Shown here one piece after another: positions 40,774 to 49,788 of a DNA stretch of 64,000 nt. The position numbers and the translations under genes were made by a program. Position 1 is the first letter of the stretch, and each line of letters starts with the position of its first letter. This DNA comes from CADEEN01 sp963738425 (GTDB lineage: Bacteria; Pseudomonadota; Gammaproteobacteria; Burkholderiales; Burkholderiaceae_C), in assembly GCA_963738425.1 (NCBI GenBank), contig CAVTWT010000027.1, forward strand, positions 1 to 64,000, written 5' to 3'. The notes under the pieces were generated by a model. That model was not told where the DNA came from and did not search any database. It saw only the letters and a list, made by a program, of their open reading frames with translations.

Positions 40774-40864
40774 GGAGGGATGGATGAGCGGTTTAAGTCG
40801 CACGCCTGGAAAGCGTGTGGGGGTTAATAGCCCCCCGCGGGTTCGAATCCCGCTCCCTCCGCCA
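40774..40864 (+). tRNA. tRNA-Ser (anticodon GGA)
   Basis: The acceptor arm GGAGGGA pairs with TCCCTCC, followed by discriminator G and an encoded CCA (40862-40864). The anticodon loop CTGGAAA is closed by CACGC/GCGTG and the anticodon GGA is at 40808-40810. The long variable arm (GGGGGTTAATAGCCCCC) is typical of serine tRNAs. The T-arm is GGGTTCGAATCCC. It starts 20 bases after the stomatin-like gene. Confidence 0.96.
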
Positions 40865-40881
40865 ACACGTTGACCGCTCGC

Positions 40882-41103
40882 TCAAGCGGCCAGGCGCTGC
40901 TCCAGCATCAGATCCTGAATCCACACACCCGACTGCGTCATCAGGTCGTGGCGCGGCTGCTCGTGGCGCAGCCCGATGGCGACGCGGCCTGTCCACCAGA
41001 CGGTCTTGCCGTTGCCCGGGAAGGTCAGCGGGCCGGTGTAGCCCGAAGGCACTTCGATCGGCAGCGCTTCGCGGTTCAAGACGATGCTTTCGAAACTCTT
41101 CAT
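40882..41103 (-). CDS. Small conserved protein of unknown function
   Basis: Length is 73 residues from MKSFESIVLNREALPIEVPS to MLEQRLAA. It is a single soluble domain with a GNGKTVWWTGRVAIGLRH centre rich in Trp/Arg/Gly. ATG 41103 is preferred over the in-frame upstream starts because the sequence before it is poorly coding. No family is recognised. It is convergent with the tRNA gene and separated from it by 18 bases. Confidence 0.6.
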   Translation of the reverse strand: MKSFESIVLNREALPIEVPSGYTGPLTFPGNGKTVWWTGRVAIGLRHEQPRHDLMTQSGVWIQDLMLEQRLAA

Positions 41104-41210
41104 GGTCTGCTCCCAACAATCATGTGCCGTCATCGTGCGCTGGGCGATTCGTAACCGCACTGCCGCACTTCGGTGGGTTCGTTGCCCAGCCGCGTCGATT
41201 CCCCAAAGGC

Positions 41211-41234
41211 AAACGCCCGCAGACGCGGGCGTTT
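41211..41234. terminator. Hairpin terminator
   Basis: AAACGCCCGC and GCGGGCGTTT form a ten-base stem with a four-base loop, with an A-run and a T-run. It can serve the leftward transcripts on one side and act in both directions. Confidence 0.65.
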
Positions 41235-41293
41235 GTATCGTTACGGTGTTTCAGCCGCACCCGCGCGGTGCTGACTTCTGATTCGCACCAAAG

Positions 41294-41319
41294 AAAACGC
41301 CCGCGGCTGCGGGCGTTTT
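41294..41319 (-). terminator. Terminator of the amino acid binding protein gene
   Basis: AAAACGCCCGC and GCGGGCGTTTT make a perfect 11-bp stem with a four-base loop, ending 46 bases after the stop of the leftward livK-like gene. It shares the core AACGCCCGC with the hairpin at 41211. Confidence 0.7.
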
Positions 41320-41364
41320 CGGGTTCACGGCCGAAGCCGCGGGTTGACGTCGTTCAGCTCAGGA

Positions 41365-42504
41365 TCAACGAACAACGGCGAGCTGACTGCGCTTGTCACC
41401 CTTGAAGGTGTACAGCGTCAGGGCGCCGTTCTTGATGTCGCCCTTCTCGTCGAAGGCGATGGTGCCGGTCACGCCCTTGTAGCCGCTGGTCTTGGCCAGC
41501 ACCGGCAGGTAGACCTTCGGATCGGCCGAGCCGGCCTTGACCATCGCGTCGGCCATCACCATCGTCGCGTCGTAGACGTACGGCGCGTAGACCTTGACGT
41601 CGTCGTTGTACTTCTTCTTGTAGGCAGCGTAGAACTCGTCCATCGACTTCTTGGCTTCGCCTTCGACGCCACCAGCTTCAGCGCAGACCACTTGGCCGTC
41701 GGCCATCGTGCCTGCAGCCAGCTTCGGCAGCTCTGACGAGCAGATGCCGTCGCCGCCGACGAACTTGGCGTTGATGCCGAGCTGCTTCATCTGACGCAGC
41801 ATCGGGCCAGCCACTGCGTCCATGCCGCCGAAGAACACCACGTCGGGGTTCTTGGCCTTGATGGAGGTCAGGATGGCGGTGAAGTCCGTGGCCTTGTCGT
41901 TGGTGAATTCACGTGCAACGGTCTTGCCGCCGGCGCCCTTGACGCCCTTTTCGAACTCGTCGGCGACGCCTTGGCCGTAGGCCGTGCGGTCATCGATGAC
42001 GGCGATCGACTTGCCCTTCAACTGCGTCACGGCGTACTTGCCGAGCGTGCCGCCGAGGTGCACGTCGTCAGCGACAACGCGGAACGTGGTCTTGTAGCCG
42101 TTGCGGGTGAACTTCGGGTTGGTCGCCGAGGGGCTGATCTGCGGGATGCCGGCATCGCTGTAGATCTTCGACGCCGGAATCGACGTGCCCGAGTTCAGGT
42201 GGCCGATGACGCCGTTGACCTTGCTGTCAACGAGCTTCTGCGCGGCCGAGGTGCCTTGCTTCGGGTCACCGCCGTCGTCTTCGGCCAGCAACTCGAACTT
42301 GGCCTTCTTGCCACCGATCATCAAGCCCTTGGCGTTGAGCGCTTCGATGGCCATGCGGGCGCCGTTTTCATTGTCCTTGCCCAGGTGCGCGATGGCACCA
42401 CTGGTCGGGCCGACGTGGCCGATCTTGACGACCATGTCTTGCGCGCTGGCCGTGCCGGCCACGAGGACGGCGGCAGCGACGATCGGGAGCATTTTGATTT
42501 GCAT
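41365..42504 (-). CDS. Branched-chain amino acid ABC transporter substrate-binding protein (LivK-like)
   Basis: Length is 379 residues. The signal peptide MQIKMLPIVAAAVLVAG ends TASAQ. The Peripla_BP_6 domain has VKIGHVGPTSGAIAHLGKDN, GVIGHLNSGTSIPASKIY, RVVADDVHLGGTLGKYA, and later FVGGDGICSSELPKLA. It should bind leucine/isoleucine/valine or a related ligand in the periplasm. The start ATG 42504 has a GGAGG (42514-42518) at the right distance; a longer in-frame start at 42633 has none. No permease or ATPase genes lie beside it, so it works with a transporter encoded elsewhere. Confidence 0.9.
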   Translation of the reverse strand: MQIKMLPIVAAAVLVAGTASAQDMVVKIGHVGPTSGAIAHLGKDNENGARMAIEALNAKGLMIGGKKAKFELLAEDDGGDPKQGTSAAQKLVDSKVNGVIGHLNSGTSIPASKIYSDAGIPQISPSATNPKFTRNGYKTTFRVVADDVHLGGTLGKYAVTQLKGKSIAVIDDRTAYGQGVADEFEKGVKGAGGKTVAREFTNDKATDFTAILTSIKAKNPDVVFFGGMDAVAGPMLRQMKQLGINAKFVGGDGICSSELPKLAAGTMADGQVVCAEAGGVEGEAKKSMDEFYAAYKKKYNDDVKVYAPYVYDATMVMADAMVKAGSADPKVYLPVLAKTSGYKGVTGTIAFDEKGDIKNGALTLYTFKGDKRSQLAVVR

Positions 42505-42759
42505 GAGGAAAAACCTCCAGTGAGGATGTTGAAGACGTAAAAGGAAATCCTGAGTCAACTCAGCGGGCAAGACGATACTGCAAAAGGCAGCGCAGCCCGC
42601 ATCGGGTATGTGCCTAAGCACGTTGGGTGCCATGGGCTTTGCCTGACCGACGGCGAGCTAACGCCGCCCTCGCCCCAGCGGATGACCGCGCTGCCCTAGG
42701 TGCTTTCGCTCGAATCGCGCCCTCGCCCGCCAGACAGGCCCACGGCTACAGTCTGGTGC

Positions 42760-43887
42760 ATGCACCTGCCCCCGATGCACCGGCGCTTCGGCATCGTCAT
42801 GTTCAGCGCGGCCATCGCCGTGCTGGCCGGATGCGCCGGAGATGCAACGACACGTGCGCCGGCGAGATCGCCGGAGAGCATCCAGGCCGACATCCAGGCG
42901 CTGATCCCGTCCACCGTGGCCCAGCGCGCGGCCTGGGCGGTGGATCTGCAGCTCGTTTTCGCAGCCCTGAAGCTCGATCCATCGCGATCCAACGTCTGCG
43001 CCGTGCTCGCCGTCACCGAGCAGGAGTCGACCTTCAGTGCCGACCCGCCGGTGCCCAACCTGGCGAAAGTGGCGCGCGAGGAGATCGTGCGCCGCGCCGA
43101 GAGCATGGGCGTGCCGGAACTGGCGGTGAACCTGGCCCTGCGGCTGCGCTCCCCGGACGGACGCAGCTATGACGAACGCCTGGACGCGGTGAAGACCGAG
43201 CGTGAGCTGAGCCTGATCTACGAGCAGTTCATCGAGGAAGTGCCACTGGGCCAGCGCCTGTTTGCGCGCCTGAACCCGGTGCGCACGGGCGGGCCGATGC
43301 AGGTCAGCATCGCCTTTGCCGAAGCCCATGTGCAATCACAGCCCTACCCCTTTCCGGCGCAAGACACTGTTAGGCACGAGGTCTTCACGCGCCGCGGCGG
43401 GCTGTATTTCGGCACCGCTCACCTGCTCGACTACGCCGCACCGTACGGGCAGGACATGGTCTATCGCTTCGCCGACTTCAATGCCGGCCGTTTTTCCAGC
43501 CGCAACGCCGGTTTCCAGCAGGCACTCGCGGTGGCCAGCGGCCGCAAGATCGACCTCGACGGCGACTTGTTCATTGCCGGGGCGGCCGGCGCCGCGCAGC
43601 CCGGACAAACAGAGTTGGCCGTGCGCAGCCTGGCCGGACCGCTGGGCATGGACGAGCGCGCGATCCGGCGTGAGTTGGAACGCAGCAGCGGCGCCGACTT
43701 CGAGCGCAGCCCGCTGCTGGCAAAGGTGTTCGCGCTGGCCGAGCAGCGCAGCGGGCGAACGCAGCCGCGGGCCGTGATCCCACGCATCGTTCTGCAAAGC
43801 CCCAAGATCACGCGCCGCCTGACCACGGAGTGGTTCGCACGGCGTGTCGATGAACGCTACAAGCGCTGCCTGCTGCGCGGCAGCTGA
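42760..43887 (+). CDS. DUF1615 lipoprotein
   Basis: Length is 375 residues from ATG 42760. A signal sequence ends in the lipobox VLAGC at about residue 25, so the protein is a lipoprotein. The rest is DUF1615, with VCAVLAVTEQESTFSADPPV, GPMQVSIAFAEAHV, YGQDMVYRFADFNAGRFSSR and ITRRLTTEWFARRV. The EQES and GPMQV blocks resemble lysozyme-like glycosidases, so cell-wall hydrolysis is plausible but unproven. It reads rightward, convergent with the gene at 43,889; the two stops are adjacent. Confidence 0.82.
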   Translation: MHLPPMHRRFGIVMFSAAIAVLAGCAGDATTRAPARSPESIQADIQALIPSTVAQRAAWAVDLQLVFAALKLDPSRSNVCAVLAVTEQESTFSADPPVPNLAKVAREEIVRRAESMGVPELAVNLALRLRSPDGRSYDERLDAVKTERELSLIYEQFIEEVPLGQRLFARLNPVRTGGPMQVSIAFAEAHVQSQPYPFPAQDTVRHEVFTRRGGLYFGTAHLLDYAAPYGQDMVYRFADFNAGRFSSRNAGFQQALAVASGRKIDLDGDLFIAGAAGAAQPGQTELAVRSLAGPLGMDERAIRRELERSSGADFERSPLLAKVFALAEQRSGRTQPRAVIPRIVLQSPKITRRLTTEWFARRVDERYKRCLLRGS

Positions 43888-43888
43888 G

Positions 43889-44287
43889 TCAGCTGCGGCC
43901 CTTGTCCTTGCGCTGGCGATGGACCTCGTCCAACGCCAGGCTGAGCAGCTCGGGCATCTCGGCGTGCAGGTCGCGCGCGATCGACAGGGCCGCCGATTCG
44001 GTCCACACCGGCAGCAGCTCGATCAGGGCACGGCGCACCTTGGCCTCGACCCAGGCTTCGAGCCGCGGCTGCAAGCGCGCCAGCACCTGCGCCACCAGTT
44101 CCTCGTCTTGCGCCAGGGCGTGTGTGGGGCCGGGGGCGCGCAGCCGCAGCGCGCTGAGAGCACCCTCTTCAAGCGCCACCGACTCGTCCTGGATCGGCAT
44201 CGGTGCCGTCGGATCGTAGGCACCGGGAGCGCTGTCCTGCAGGTCGATGACCTCGGTCAGCGTCGGCAGATCGGAGCGCGCAGCCAT
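43889..44287 (-). CDS. Conserved protein of unknown function downstream of holC
   Basis: Length is 132 residues from MAARSDLPTLTEVIDLQDSA to RQRKDKGRS. An acidic N-terminal third is followed by an amphipathic helical region (LVAQVLARLQPRLEAWVEAK). There are no membrane segments and no known domain. The ATG overlaps the holC stop (TGATG), so it is coupled to the DNA polymerase III chi gene. The pairing recurs in Burkholderiales as far as I remember, but no role is known. Confidence 0.72.
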   Translation of the reverse strand: MAARSDLPTLTEVIDLQDSAPGAYDPTAPMPIQDESVALEEGALSALRLRAPGPTHALAQDEELVAQVLARLQPRLEAWVEAKVRRALIELLPVWTESAALSIARDLHAEMPELLSLALDEVHRQRKDKGRS

Positions 44288-44724
44288 CAACCCGCCCCTG
44301 CGGCGCTGTGGTTGACCAGCTCGACACCGTCGCGCGCCTTGTAGCTGCGCCAGCGCTGGCGCCCGGCCTGAATGGCCGGTTCTTCGGCAGACACAACCTC
44401 GATCACGCGCGCAAAAGCCTCCCAGCCTTCGACCATCGTGCTGCCGAGGTTGACCAGCACATCGCGGTCGGGCACGGCGCTCACGTCTTCCACCAGCCAG
44501 GTCGGCGTGCGTGCCTGCTGTGCACTCGGGCGTGCTCCGGGGCGCAGCCGCACATGCGGCACGAACGACAGCGCGTCGAAGGTCCAAAGCGCCTGGTCGA
44601 GCTGGTTGAGCAGCGCGCCCGGGCCGTGAACGACGACGCGCGCGCCGGCCGCATGGGCCTTGCGCAAGAGGCGGCAGGTGTGGGCCAGTGGCTCGGTCAC
44701 GCCGGAATGGAACTCGACCTTCAC
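44287..44724 (-). CDS. holC: DNA polymerase III subunit chi
   Basis: Length is 145 residues. Chi links the clamp loader to single-strand binding protein. The N-terminus VEFHSGVTEPLAHTCRLLRK and the later YKARDGVELVNHSAAGAG-type end match HolC. GTG 44724 is the start by alignment (usual start MTxVEFHSG); longer frames run into pepA. It follows pepA with a 20-base gap and is coupled to the next gene by TGATG. The order pepA-holC is the same as in many proteobacteria. Confidence 0.88.
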   Translation of the reverse strand: MKVEFHSGVTEPLAHTCRLLRKAHAAGARVVVHGPGALLNQLDQALWTFDALSFVPHVRLRPGARPSAQQARTPTWLVEDVSAVPDRDVLVNLGSTMVEGWEAFARVIEVVSAEEPAIQAGRQRWRSYKARDGVELVNHSAAGAG

Positions 44725-44744
44725 GAAACCAACCAGCCTTGCGG

Positions 44745-46205
44745 TCAGGCCCGCGAGAGGATGAATTGCGTCAGCAGCGGCACGGGCCTGCCGGTCGCGC
44801 CTTTGGCCGCGCCGCTCTTCCACGCGGTGCCGGCGATGTCCAGATGCGCCCACGGGTACTTGGCAGTGAAGCGCTTCAGGAACATGGCCGCGGTGATCGC
44901 ACCACCGGCGCGGCCGCCGATGTTGGCCATGTCGGCGAAGTTGCTCTTCAGGCCTTCGTCATACTCGTCGTCGAGTGGCATGCGCCAGATCGGGTCCTGC
45001 GCGTCGCGGCTGGCCGCGAGAAGCTGCTCGGCGAGTTTGTCGTTGGCCGTGAACAAGCCCGAATGGTGGTGGCCAAGTGCGACCACGCAGGCGCCGGTGA
45101 GCGTGGCGATGTCGATCACCGCCGCCGGCTTGAAGCGCTCGGCGTAGGTCAGCGCATCGCACAGGATCAGGCGGCCTTCGGCGTCGGTATTGAGGATCTC
45201 GATCGTCTGCCCCGACAGGCTCTTGACCACGTCGCCCGGCTTGACCGCGCGGCCGCTGGGCATGTTCTCGCACGACACGATCAAGCCGATGACGTTGATC
45301 TTCGGCTTCAGCTCGCCGATGGCGCGCATCGTGCCAAGCACGCTGGCCGCGCCGCCCATGTCGAACTTCATCTCGTCCATCTCGCCGCCGGGTTTGAGCG
45401 AGATGCCGCCGGAGTCGAAGGTGATGCCCTTGCCGACGAGCACGATCGGCGCCTTGCTCGCCGCCGCGCCCTCGTAGCGCATGACGATGAAGCGCGGCGG
45501 CTCGTCGGAGCCCTGCGCCACCGCGAGGAACGAGCCCATGCCGATCTTCTCGATGTCCTTGCGGTCGAAGACTTCGACCTTGAAGCCGAACTCCTTGCCG
45601 ATCTTTTTCGCCTCCGACGCCAGATGGCTCGGCGTGGCGTGGTTGCCCGGGCGGTTGGCGCACTCGCGCGCCAGCCGCACGCCTGAGGCCACGGCCTGGC
45701 CACGCTGCAGTCCCTTCGTCAGCGCCGCGCGAGCTGCTGCGGGGGCCCACAGCGCAAACTTGTTCAAGCGCAGCGCGGCCGGCGCGCTCGGCTTGGTGTG
45801 CCGGTACACATACAAGGCATCGCCGGCGGCCTGGACCAAGGCGCGGGCATGCGACTCGTCGAGCGCGGCATCGAAGCCAATCCGCGCCACCGATAAATCA
45901 ACCACGCCGACCGCCTTGAGCGCAGCCAGACCCGCCACGACCGCGGCCTTGAAGGCCTTGGCCGACGCGTCGCCCGCGGCCACGAACAGCAGCCGCTGGG
46001 CGGCGATGCCCACGGGGCGATGGATGTACAGGCAGCGGTTGGCCTTGAACTCGAAGTCGCCCTGCTTTACCGCGTCGTCCAGCAGCGTTGCCAAAGGCTT
46101 GTCGAGCGCACGCGGTACCGCCGTGCCACCGACCACCAGCAACAACGCATTGGTCGACACCGCAGCGAGCCCGCCCGTCGTCAGGGCCTTGAATTCGAAG
46201 TCCAT
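44745..46205 (-). CDS. pepA: Leucyl aminopeptidase PepA (M17)
   Basis: Length is 486 residues. A two-metal cytosolic aminopeptidase, often also a DNA-binding protein. The signature NTDAEGRL is at about residue 340, preceded by GKGITFDSGGISLKPG with metal and active-site Lys/Asp residues, and GGAASVLGTMRAIGELK. The C-terminal catalytic domain ends AGTAWKSGAAKGATG. ATG 46205 is chosen over the in-frame 46232, since the longer start would overlap the divergent lptF start. The pepA and lptF starts are only 26 bases apart, head to head, as in many proteobacteria. Confidence 0.95.
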   Translation of the reverse strand: MDFEFKALTTGGLAAVSTNALLLVVGGTAVPRALDKPLATLLDDAVKQGDFEFKANRCLYIHRPVGIAAQRLLFVAAGDASAKAFKAAVVAGLAALKAVGVVDLSVARIGFDAALDESHARALVQAAGDALYVYRHTKPSAPAALRLNKFALWAPAAARAALTKGLQRGQAVASGVRLARECANRPGNHATPSHLASEAKKIGKEFGFKVEVFDRKDIEKIGMGSFLAVAQGSDEPPRFIVMRYEGAAASKAPIVLVGKGITFDSGGISLKPGGEMDEMKFDMGGAASVLGTMRAIGELKPKINVIGLIVSCENMPSGRAVKPGDVVKSLSGQTIEILNTDAEGRLILCDALTYAERFKPAAVIDIATLTGACVVALGHHHSGLFTANDKLAEQLLAASRDAQDPIWRMPLDDEYDEGLKSNFADMANIGGRAGGAITAAMFLKRFTAKYPWAHLDIAGTAWKSGAAKGATGRPVPLLTQFILSRA

Positions 46206-46231
46206 AATTCCTACCGTTCTTTCGGTGCCCA

Positions 46232-47335
46232 ATGTTATTCGATACCACGCTGAGAAAAGACCTCGCGCGCTCGTTCGGCGGCACGCTGGTGGTGATCCTC
46301 ACCATCGTGCTGACGATGATGCTGATCCGCACGCTCGGCCAGGCCGCGGGCGGTGTCGTGGCGCCTCAGGACGTGGTGCTGCTGCTCGGCTACACCGCGC
46401 TCGGCCACTTGCCGACGATGCTGGCGCTGTCGCTGTTCATCGCCGTCGTGGTCAGCCTGGGCCGCATGTACCGCGACAGCGAAATGGCGATCTGGTTCGC
46501 CAGCGGCGTCTCGCTCAACCGCTTCGTGCGCCCTGTCCTGCGCATGAGCTGGCCGGTGCTGCTCGTCGTCGGCCTGCTGGTGCTCTTCGTCTGGCCCTGG
46601 GGCAACCGGCAGAGCACCGAACTGCGCGAGCGCTACGAACAGCGCTCCGATCTGTCGCGCGTTGCCCCTGGCGTGTTCCAGTCGTCGCGTGACGGCAAGC
46701 GCGTCTTCTTCGTCGAGCGCGAAAGCCCCGATTCGATCAATGCGCGCAACGTCTTCATCCTGTCCACCGATGGCGACCACGAGTCGGTGACCTCGGCCAA
46801 GAGTGGACGACTGGACAACGTCGATGGCGAGCGCTGGCTCGTGCTCGAGCGCGGCCAGCGCAACGAGATCGACAGCGGAACCGGCGACAAGACGCTGTCG
46901 AACTTCGAGAGCTACCGTGTGCTTGCCGGAGAGCGAGCGCTCAAGAGCGCCGACGCCAAGCCACCGCGAGCGATGCGCACGATCGACCTGCTGCGTCAGC
47001 CGGCGCTGCGCAACCAGGGTGAGCTGGCCTGGCGCCTGGGCCTGCTGTTCGGCGCGACCAACCTGGTGCTGCTCGGCGTGGGCTTGTCCGCCACCAACCC
47101 ACGCCGCGCCAGCAACTGGAACCTGCTGCTGGCACTGCTGGGCTTCGTCGTCTACTACAACCTGATCAACCTGAGCACGGCGTGGGTGGCCGGCGGCAAG
47201 CTCGGCCTGGGTGCGGCGCTGCTGCTGCTGCATGGCGGTGTGCTCGTGCTGTCGCTGGCGCTGCTCTGGTGGCGCGACCATGCGCAGGTGATGCAACTCT
47301 GGACCCGCGGTCGGGCCAGGACGACGGCCGCATGA
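46232..47335 (+). CDS. lptF: LPS export permease LptF
   Basis: Length is 367 residues. It is one of the two membrane subunits of the LptB2FG transporter that lifts lipopolysaccharide from the inner membrane. It starts MLFDTTLRKDLARSFGGTLV, with three N-terminal membrane segments, a periplasmic jellyroll domain (about residues 125-265) and three C-terminal segments. It is divergent from pepA and overlaps lptG by four bases (ATGA). Confidence 0.93.
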   Translation: MLFDTTLRKDLARSFGGTLVVILTIVLTMMLIRTLGQAAGGVVAPQDVVLLLGYTALGHLPTMLALSLFIAVVVSLGRMYRDSEMAIWFASGVSLNRFVRPVLRMSWPVLLVVGLLVLFVWPWGNRQSTELRERYEQRSDLSRVAPGVFQSSRDGKRVFFVERESPDSINARNVFILSTDGDHESVTSAKSGRLDNVDGERWLVLERGQRNEIDSGTGDKTLSNFESYRVLAGERALKSADAKPPRAMRTIDLLRQPALRNQGELAWRLGLLFGATNLVLLGVGLSATNPRRASNWNLLLALLGFVVYYNLINLSTAWVAGGKLGLGAALLLLHGGVLVLSLALLWWRDHAQVMQLWTRGRARTTAA

Positions 47336-48456
47336 AAACCGTGCGCCGCCTGCTCTACCGCGACATCGCCGGTGCGGTGGGCTTCGTCACGCTCGCCTTC
47401 CTGTCGCTGTTCTTCTTCATCGACTTCGTCGACGAGCTGCAGGACGTGGGCAAGAACGGCTACGGCGTCCAGCACGCGCTGTTGTCATGTGCGCTCGAAT
47501 TGCCGGGCCACTTCTACGAGCTGTTCCCGATCAGCGTGCTGATCGGCACCATCTTTGCGCTGGCCCGCATGGCCCAAAGCTCGGAATTCACGATCCTGCG
47601 CACGGGTGGCCTCGGGCCGGGCCGGGCGCTGGGGTTGCTGACGCTGCTGGCGGCCTCTTTTGCGTTGCTCAATTTTGTCGTCGGCGACTACGTGGCACCG
47701 GTCAGCGAGCGCGAAGCGGTGGCGCTCAAGGCGAGCTTTCGCGGCGGCCGTGAACTCGGGCGCACCGGCGCCTGGCTGAAGGACACGCGCAAGACGGCCG
47801 ACGGCCGCGACATCAACGTCTCGGTCAACGTCAAGCGCACGACACCGGAGGGCGTGCTCGAAGGCGTGCGCATCTTCGAGTTCAACGCCGACAGCCAGCT
47901 GATCACTCGCGTCGCCGCCAAGAGCGCACGCATCGGTGACGGCCAGTGGACGCTCGACGACGCGCAGATCACCGAATGGCCAGCACGCAAGGGCGCTTCG
48001 AGCACCGCGCCGGTGATCGCCGTGGTCGAGAAGCACGAGTCCCGCACGCAATGGCCGAGCGCGCTCGACGCCGGCGTCGTGGCCGCGGCCGTGTTGCCGG
48101 TGTCGACCATGTCCACCGTCGAACTCTGGCGCTACAGCCGCCACCTGACGAGCCAGGAGCAGGCCTCGCAGCGCCACTCGATCCAATTCTGGAAGAAGGC
48201 GCTCTACCCCTTTGCATGCCTGGTGATGGTGGCGCTGGCGCTGCCGTTTGCCTACCTGTCGGCACGGCGCGGCGGCATCAGCTTCAAGGTCTTCGGCGGC
48301 ATCATGCTCGGCATCAGCTTTGTCCTGCTGAACAACGTCGCCGGGCACCTCGGAGTGCTGCGCGAGTGGACGCCGTGGATCGCCGCGGCTGCGCCCAGCC
48401 TGTTGTATTTGCTGTTGTCGATGGCGGCGTTCACGTGGCTGGTGAGGTACAGGTGA
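47332..48456 (+). CDS. lptG: LPS export permease LptG
   Basis: Length is 374 residues, the partner of LptF with the same six-segment plan. It starts MKTVRRLLYRDIAGAVGFVT. The periplasmic domain is in the middle and LSARRGGISFKVFGGIMLGI marks the third-last membrane part, as in LptG proteins. The ATG at 47332 lies in the lptF stop overlap and is preferred to the longer frame. The stop overlaps the GTG start of the next gene by four bases. Confidence 0.93.
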   Translation: MKTVRRLLYRDIAGAVGFVTLAFLSLFFFIDFVDELQDVGKNGYGVQHALLSCALELPGHFYELFPISVLIGTIFALARMAQSSEFTILRTGGLGPGRALGLLTLLAASFALLNFVVGDYVAPVSEREAVALKASFRGGRELGRTGAWLKDTRKTADGRDINVSVNVKRTTPEGVLEGVRIFEFNADSQLITRVAAKSARIGDGQWTLDDAQITEWPARKGASSTAPVIAVVEKHESRTQWPSALDAGVVAAAVLPVSTMSTVELWRYSRHLTSQEQASQRHSIQFWKKALYPFACLVMVALALPFAYLSARRGGISFKVFGGIMLGISFVLLNNVAGHLGVLREWTPWIAAAAPSLLYLLLSMAAFTWLVRYR

Positions 48457-48824
48457 AGCGCGGCTTGATCCTGTTTGCGCACGGCGCGCGCGATCCCCGC
48501 TGGGCCGAGCCCTTCGAAGCCATCGCGACGGCAGTGCGTTCGCGCGCGCCCGAACTCGACGTGCGATTGGCTTTTTTGGAGCTGATGGCGCCCGACTTGC
48601 CGACGGCAGCCGATGCGATGGTGGCGGCCGGCCTCACCCACATCGACATCCTGCCGCTGTTCCTCGGCACGGGCGGGCACTTGCGGCGCGACCTGCCGCC
48701 GCTGGTCGACGCGATCAAGGCGCGTCACGGCTCGGTGCGCATAGCGCTGCATCCCGCAGCAGGCGAAGCTCCGGCGCTGATCGCGGCCATGGCCGACCAT
48801 GCCTTGTCGCTCCATCAAGCATGA
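48453..48824 (+). CDS. cbiX: CbiX-type sirohydrochlorin chelatase
   Basis: Length is 123 residues. Small CbiX proteins insert Co or Fe into sirohydrochlorin, and a ferrochelatase version gives siroheme for sulfite reductase. Key blocks are LILFAHGARDPRWAEPFEAI with the metal-binding His, VRLAFLELMAPDLPTAAD, and IDILPLFLGTGGHLRRDLPP with the second His. The GTG start overlaps the lptG stop and the stop overlaps cysB (ATGA). Position before cysB suggests siroheme synthesis for sulfate assimilation. Confidence 0.88.
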   Translation: MKRGLILFAHGARDPRWAEPFEAIATAVRSRAPELDVRLAFLELMAPDLPTAADAMVAAGLTHIDILPLFLGTGGHLRRDLPPLVDAIKARHGSVRIALHPAAGEAPALIAAMADHALSLHQA

Positions 48825-49774
48825 ACCTGCACCAGTTCCGCTTCGTGCAGGAAGCCGTGCGCCGCGGCCTGAACCTCACCGAAACCGCCAAGGCACTGCA
48901 CACCTCGCAGCCCGGCGTCAGCAAGGCCATCCTCGAACTCGAAGAAGAACTCGGCATCGATGTCTTCGCCCGCCACGGCAAGCGCCTGCGCCGTGTCACC
49001 GAACCGGGCGAGCAGGTGTTGAAGGCCATCGAGATCATCCTGCGCGAAGTCGGCAATCTGAAGCGCATCGGCGAGGAGTTCAGCAAGCAGGATGCCGGGC
49101 ATCTGTCGATCGCAACCACGCACACGCAGGCGCGGTACGTGCTGCCCGAACCGGTGGCGCTGCTGATGCGGCGCTTTCCGAAGGTCAAGGTGGCGCTGCA
49201 CCAGGGCAACCCGGAGCAGGTGGCGCAGATGCTGATCGAGGAGCGCGCCGACATCGGCCTGGCCACCGAATCGCTGGCCAACTTCGACGAGCTGGTGACG
49301 CTGCCCTGCTACACGTGGCAGCACGTCATGGTGGTGCCTGCCTCGCACCCGCTGGCCAGCGTGGAGCGGCCAACGCTCGAGCAACTCGCCGCGCAGCCGC
49401 TGGTGAGCTACCACCCATCGTTCACCGGCCGCACGCGCATCGACGCCGCCTTTGCGCGCGCGCACCTTGTGCCCGAGATCGTGCTCGAAGCCATCGACTC
49501 CGACGTCATCAAGACCTATGTGCGCTCGGGCCTGGGCGTCGGCATCGTCGCCGAGATGGCGACGCGCGACGATACGGCGGGCGGCGACCTGGTGTCGCGA
49601 CCGGTCGGCCATCTGTTCGGTGACAACGTGTCGCGCGTGGCCTTCAAGCGCGGCGCGTATTTGCGCAGTTTTGTCTACACCTTTGCCGAACTGTTGTCCG
49701 AGAGATTGACGCGCGCCTTGATCGTCAAGGCCATGTCCGGCACCAGCGACGCCAGCAGCGACCCTGCCCTTTGA
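48821..49774 (+). CDS. cysB: CysB-type LysR regulator of sulfur assimilation
   Basis: Length is 317 residues. The N-terminal helix-turn-helix is MNLHQFRFVQEAVRRGLNLT with LHTSQPGVSKAILELEEELG. It is followed by the CysB-specific ATTHTQARYVLPEPVALLM and the effector domain (SYHPSFTGRTRID). CysB/Cbl proteins activate sulfate uptake and reduction genes in response to O-acetylserine. It is coupled to cbiX by ATGA, and both genes are linked to lptFG by overlaps. CysB and Cbl cannot be told apart safely here. Confidence 0.9.
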   Translation: MNLHQFRFVQEAVRRGLNLTETAKALHTSQPGVSKAILELEEELGIDVFARHGKRLRRVTEPGEQVLKAIEIILREVGNLKRIGEEFSKQDAGHLSIATTHTQARYVLPEPVALLMRRFPKVKVALHQGNPEQVAQMLIEERADIGLATESLANFDELVTLPCYTWQHVMVVPASHPLASVERPTLEQLAAQPLVSYHPSFTGRTRIDAAFARAHLVPEIVLEAIDSDVIKTYVRSGLGVGIVAEMATRDDTAGGDLVSRPVGHLFGDNVSRVAFKRGAYLRSFVYTFAELLSERLTRALIVKAMSGTSDASSDPAL

Positions 49775-49788
49775 CCTGTCAACCCACG

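Noticed and set aside
41190..41330. Two similar AACGCCCGC hairpins as a repeat array or recombination site
   Set aside because: Each has the normal shape of an intrinsic terminator, and they lie downstream of leftward or convergent genes. Two hairpins do not make an array.
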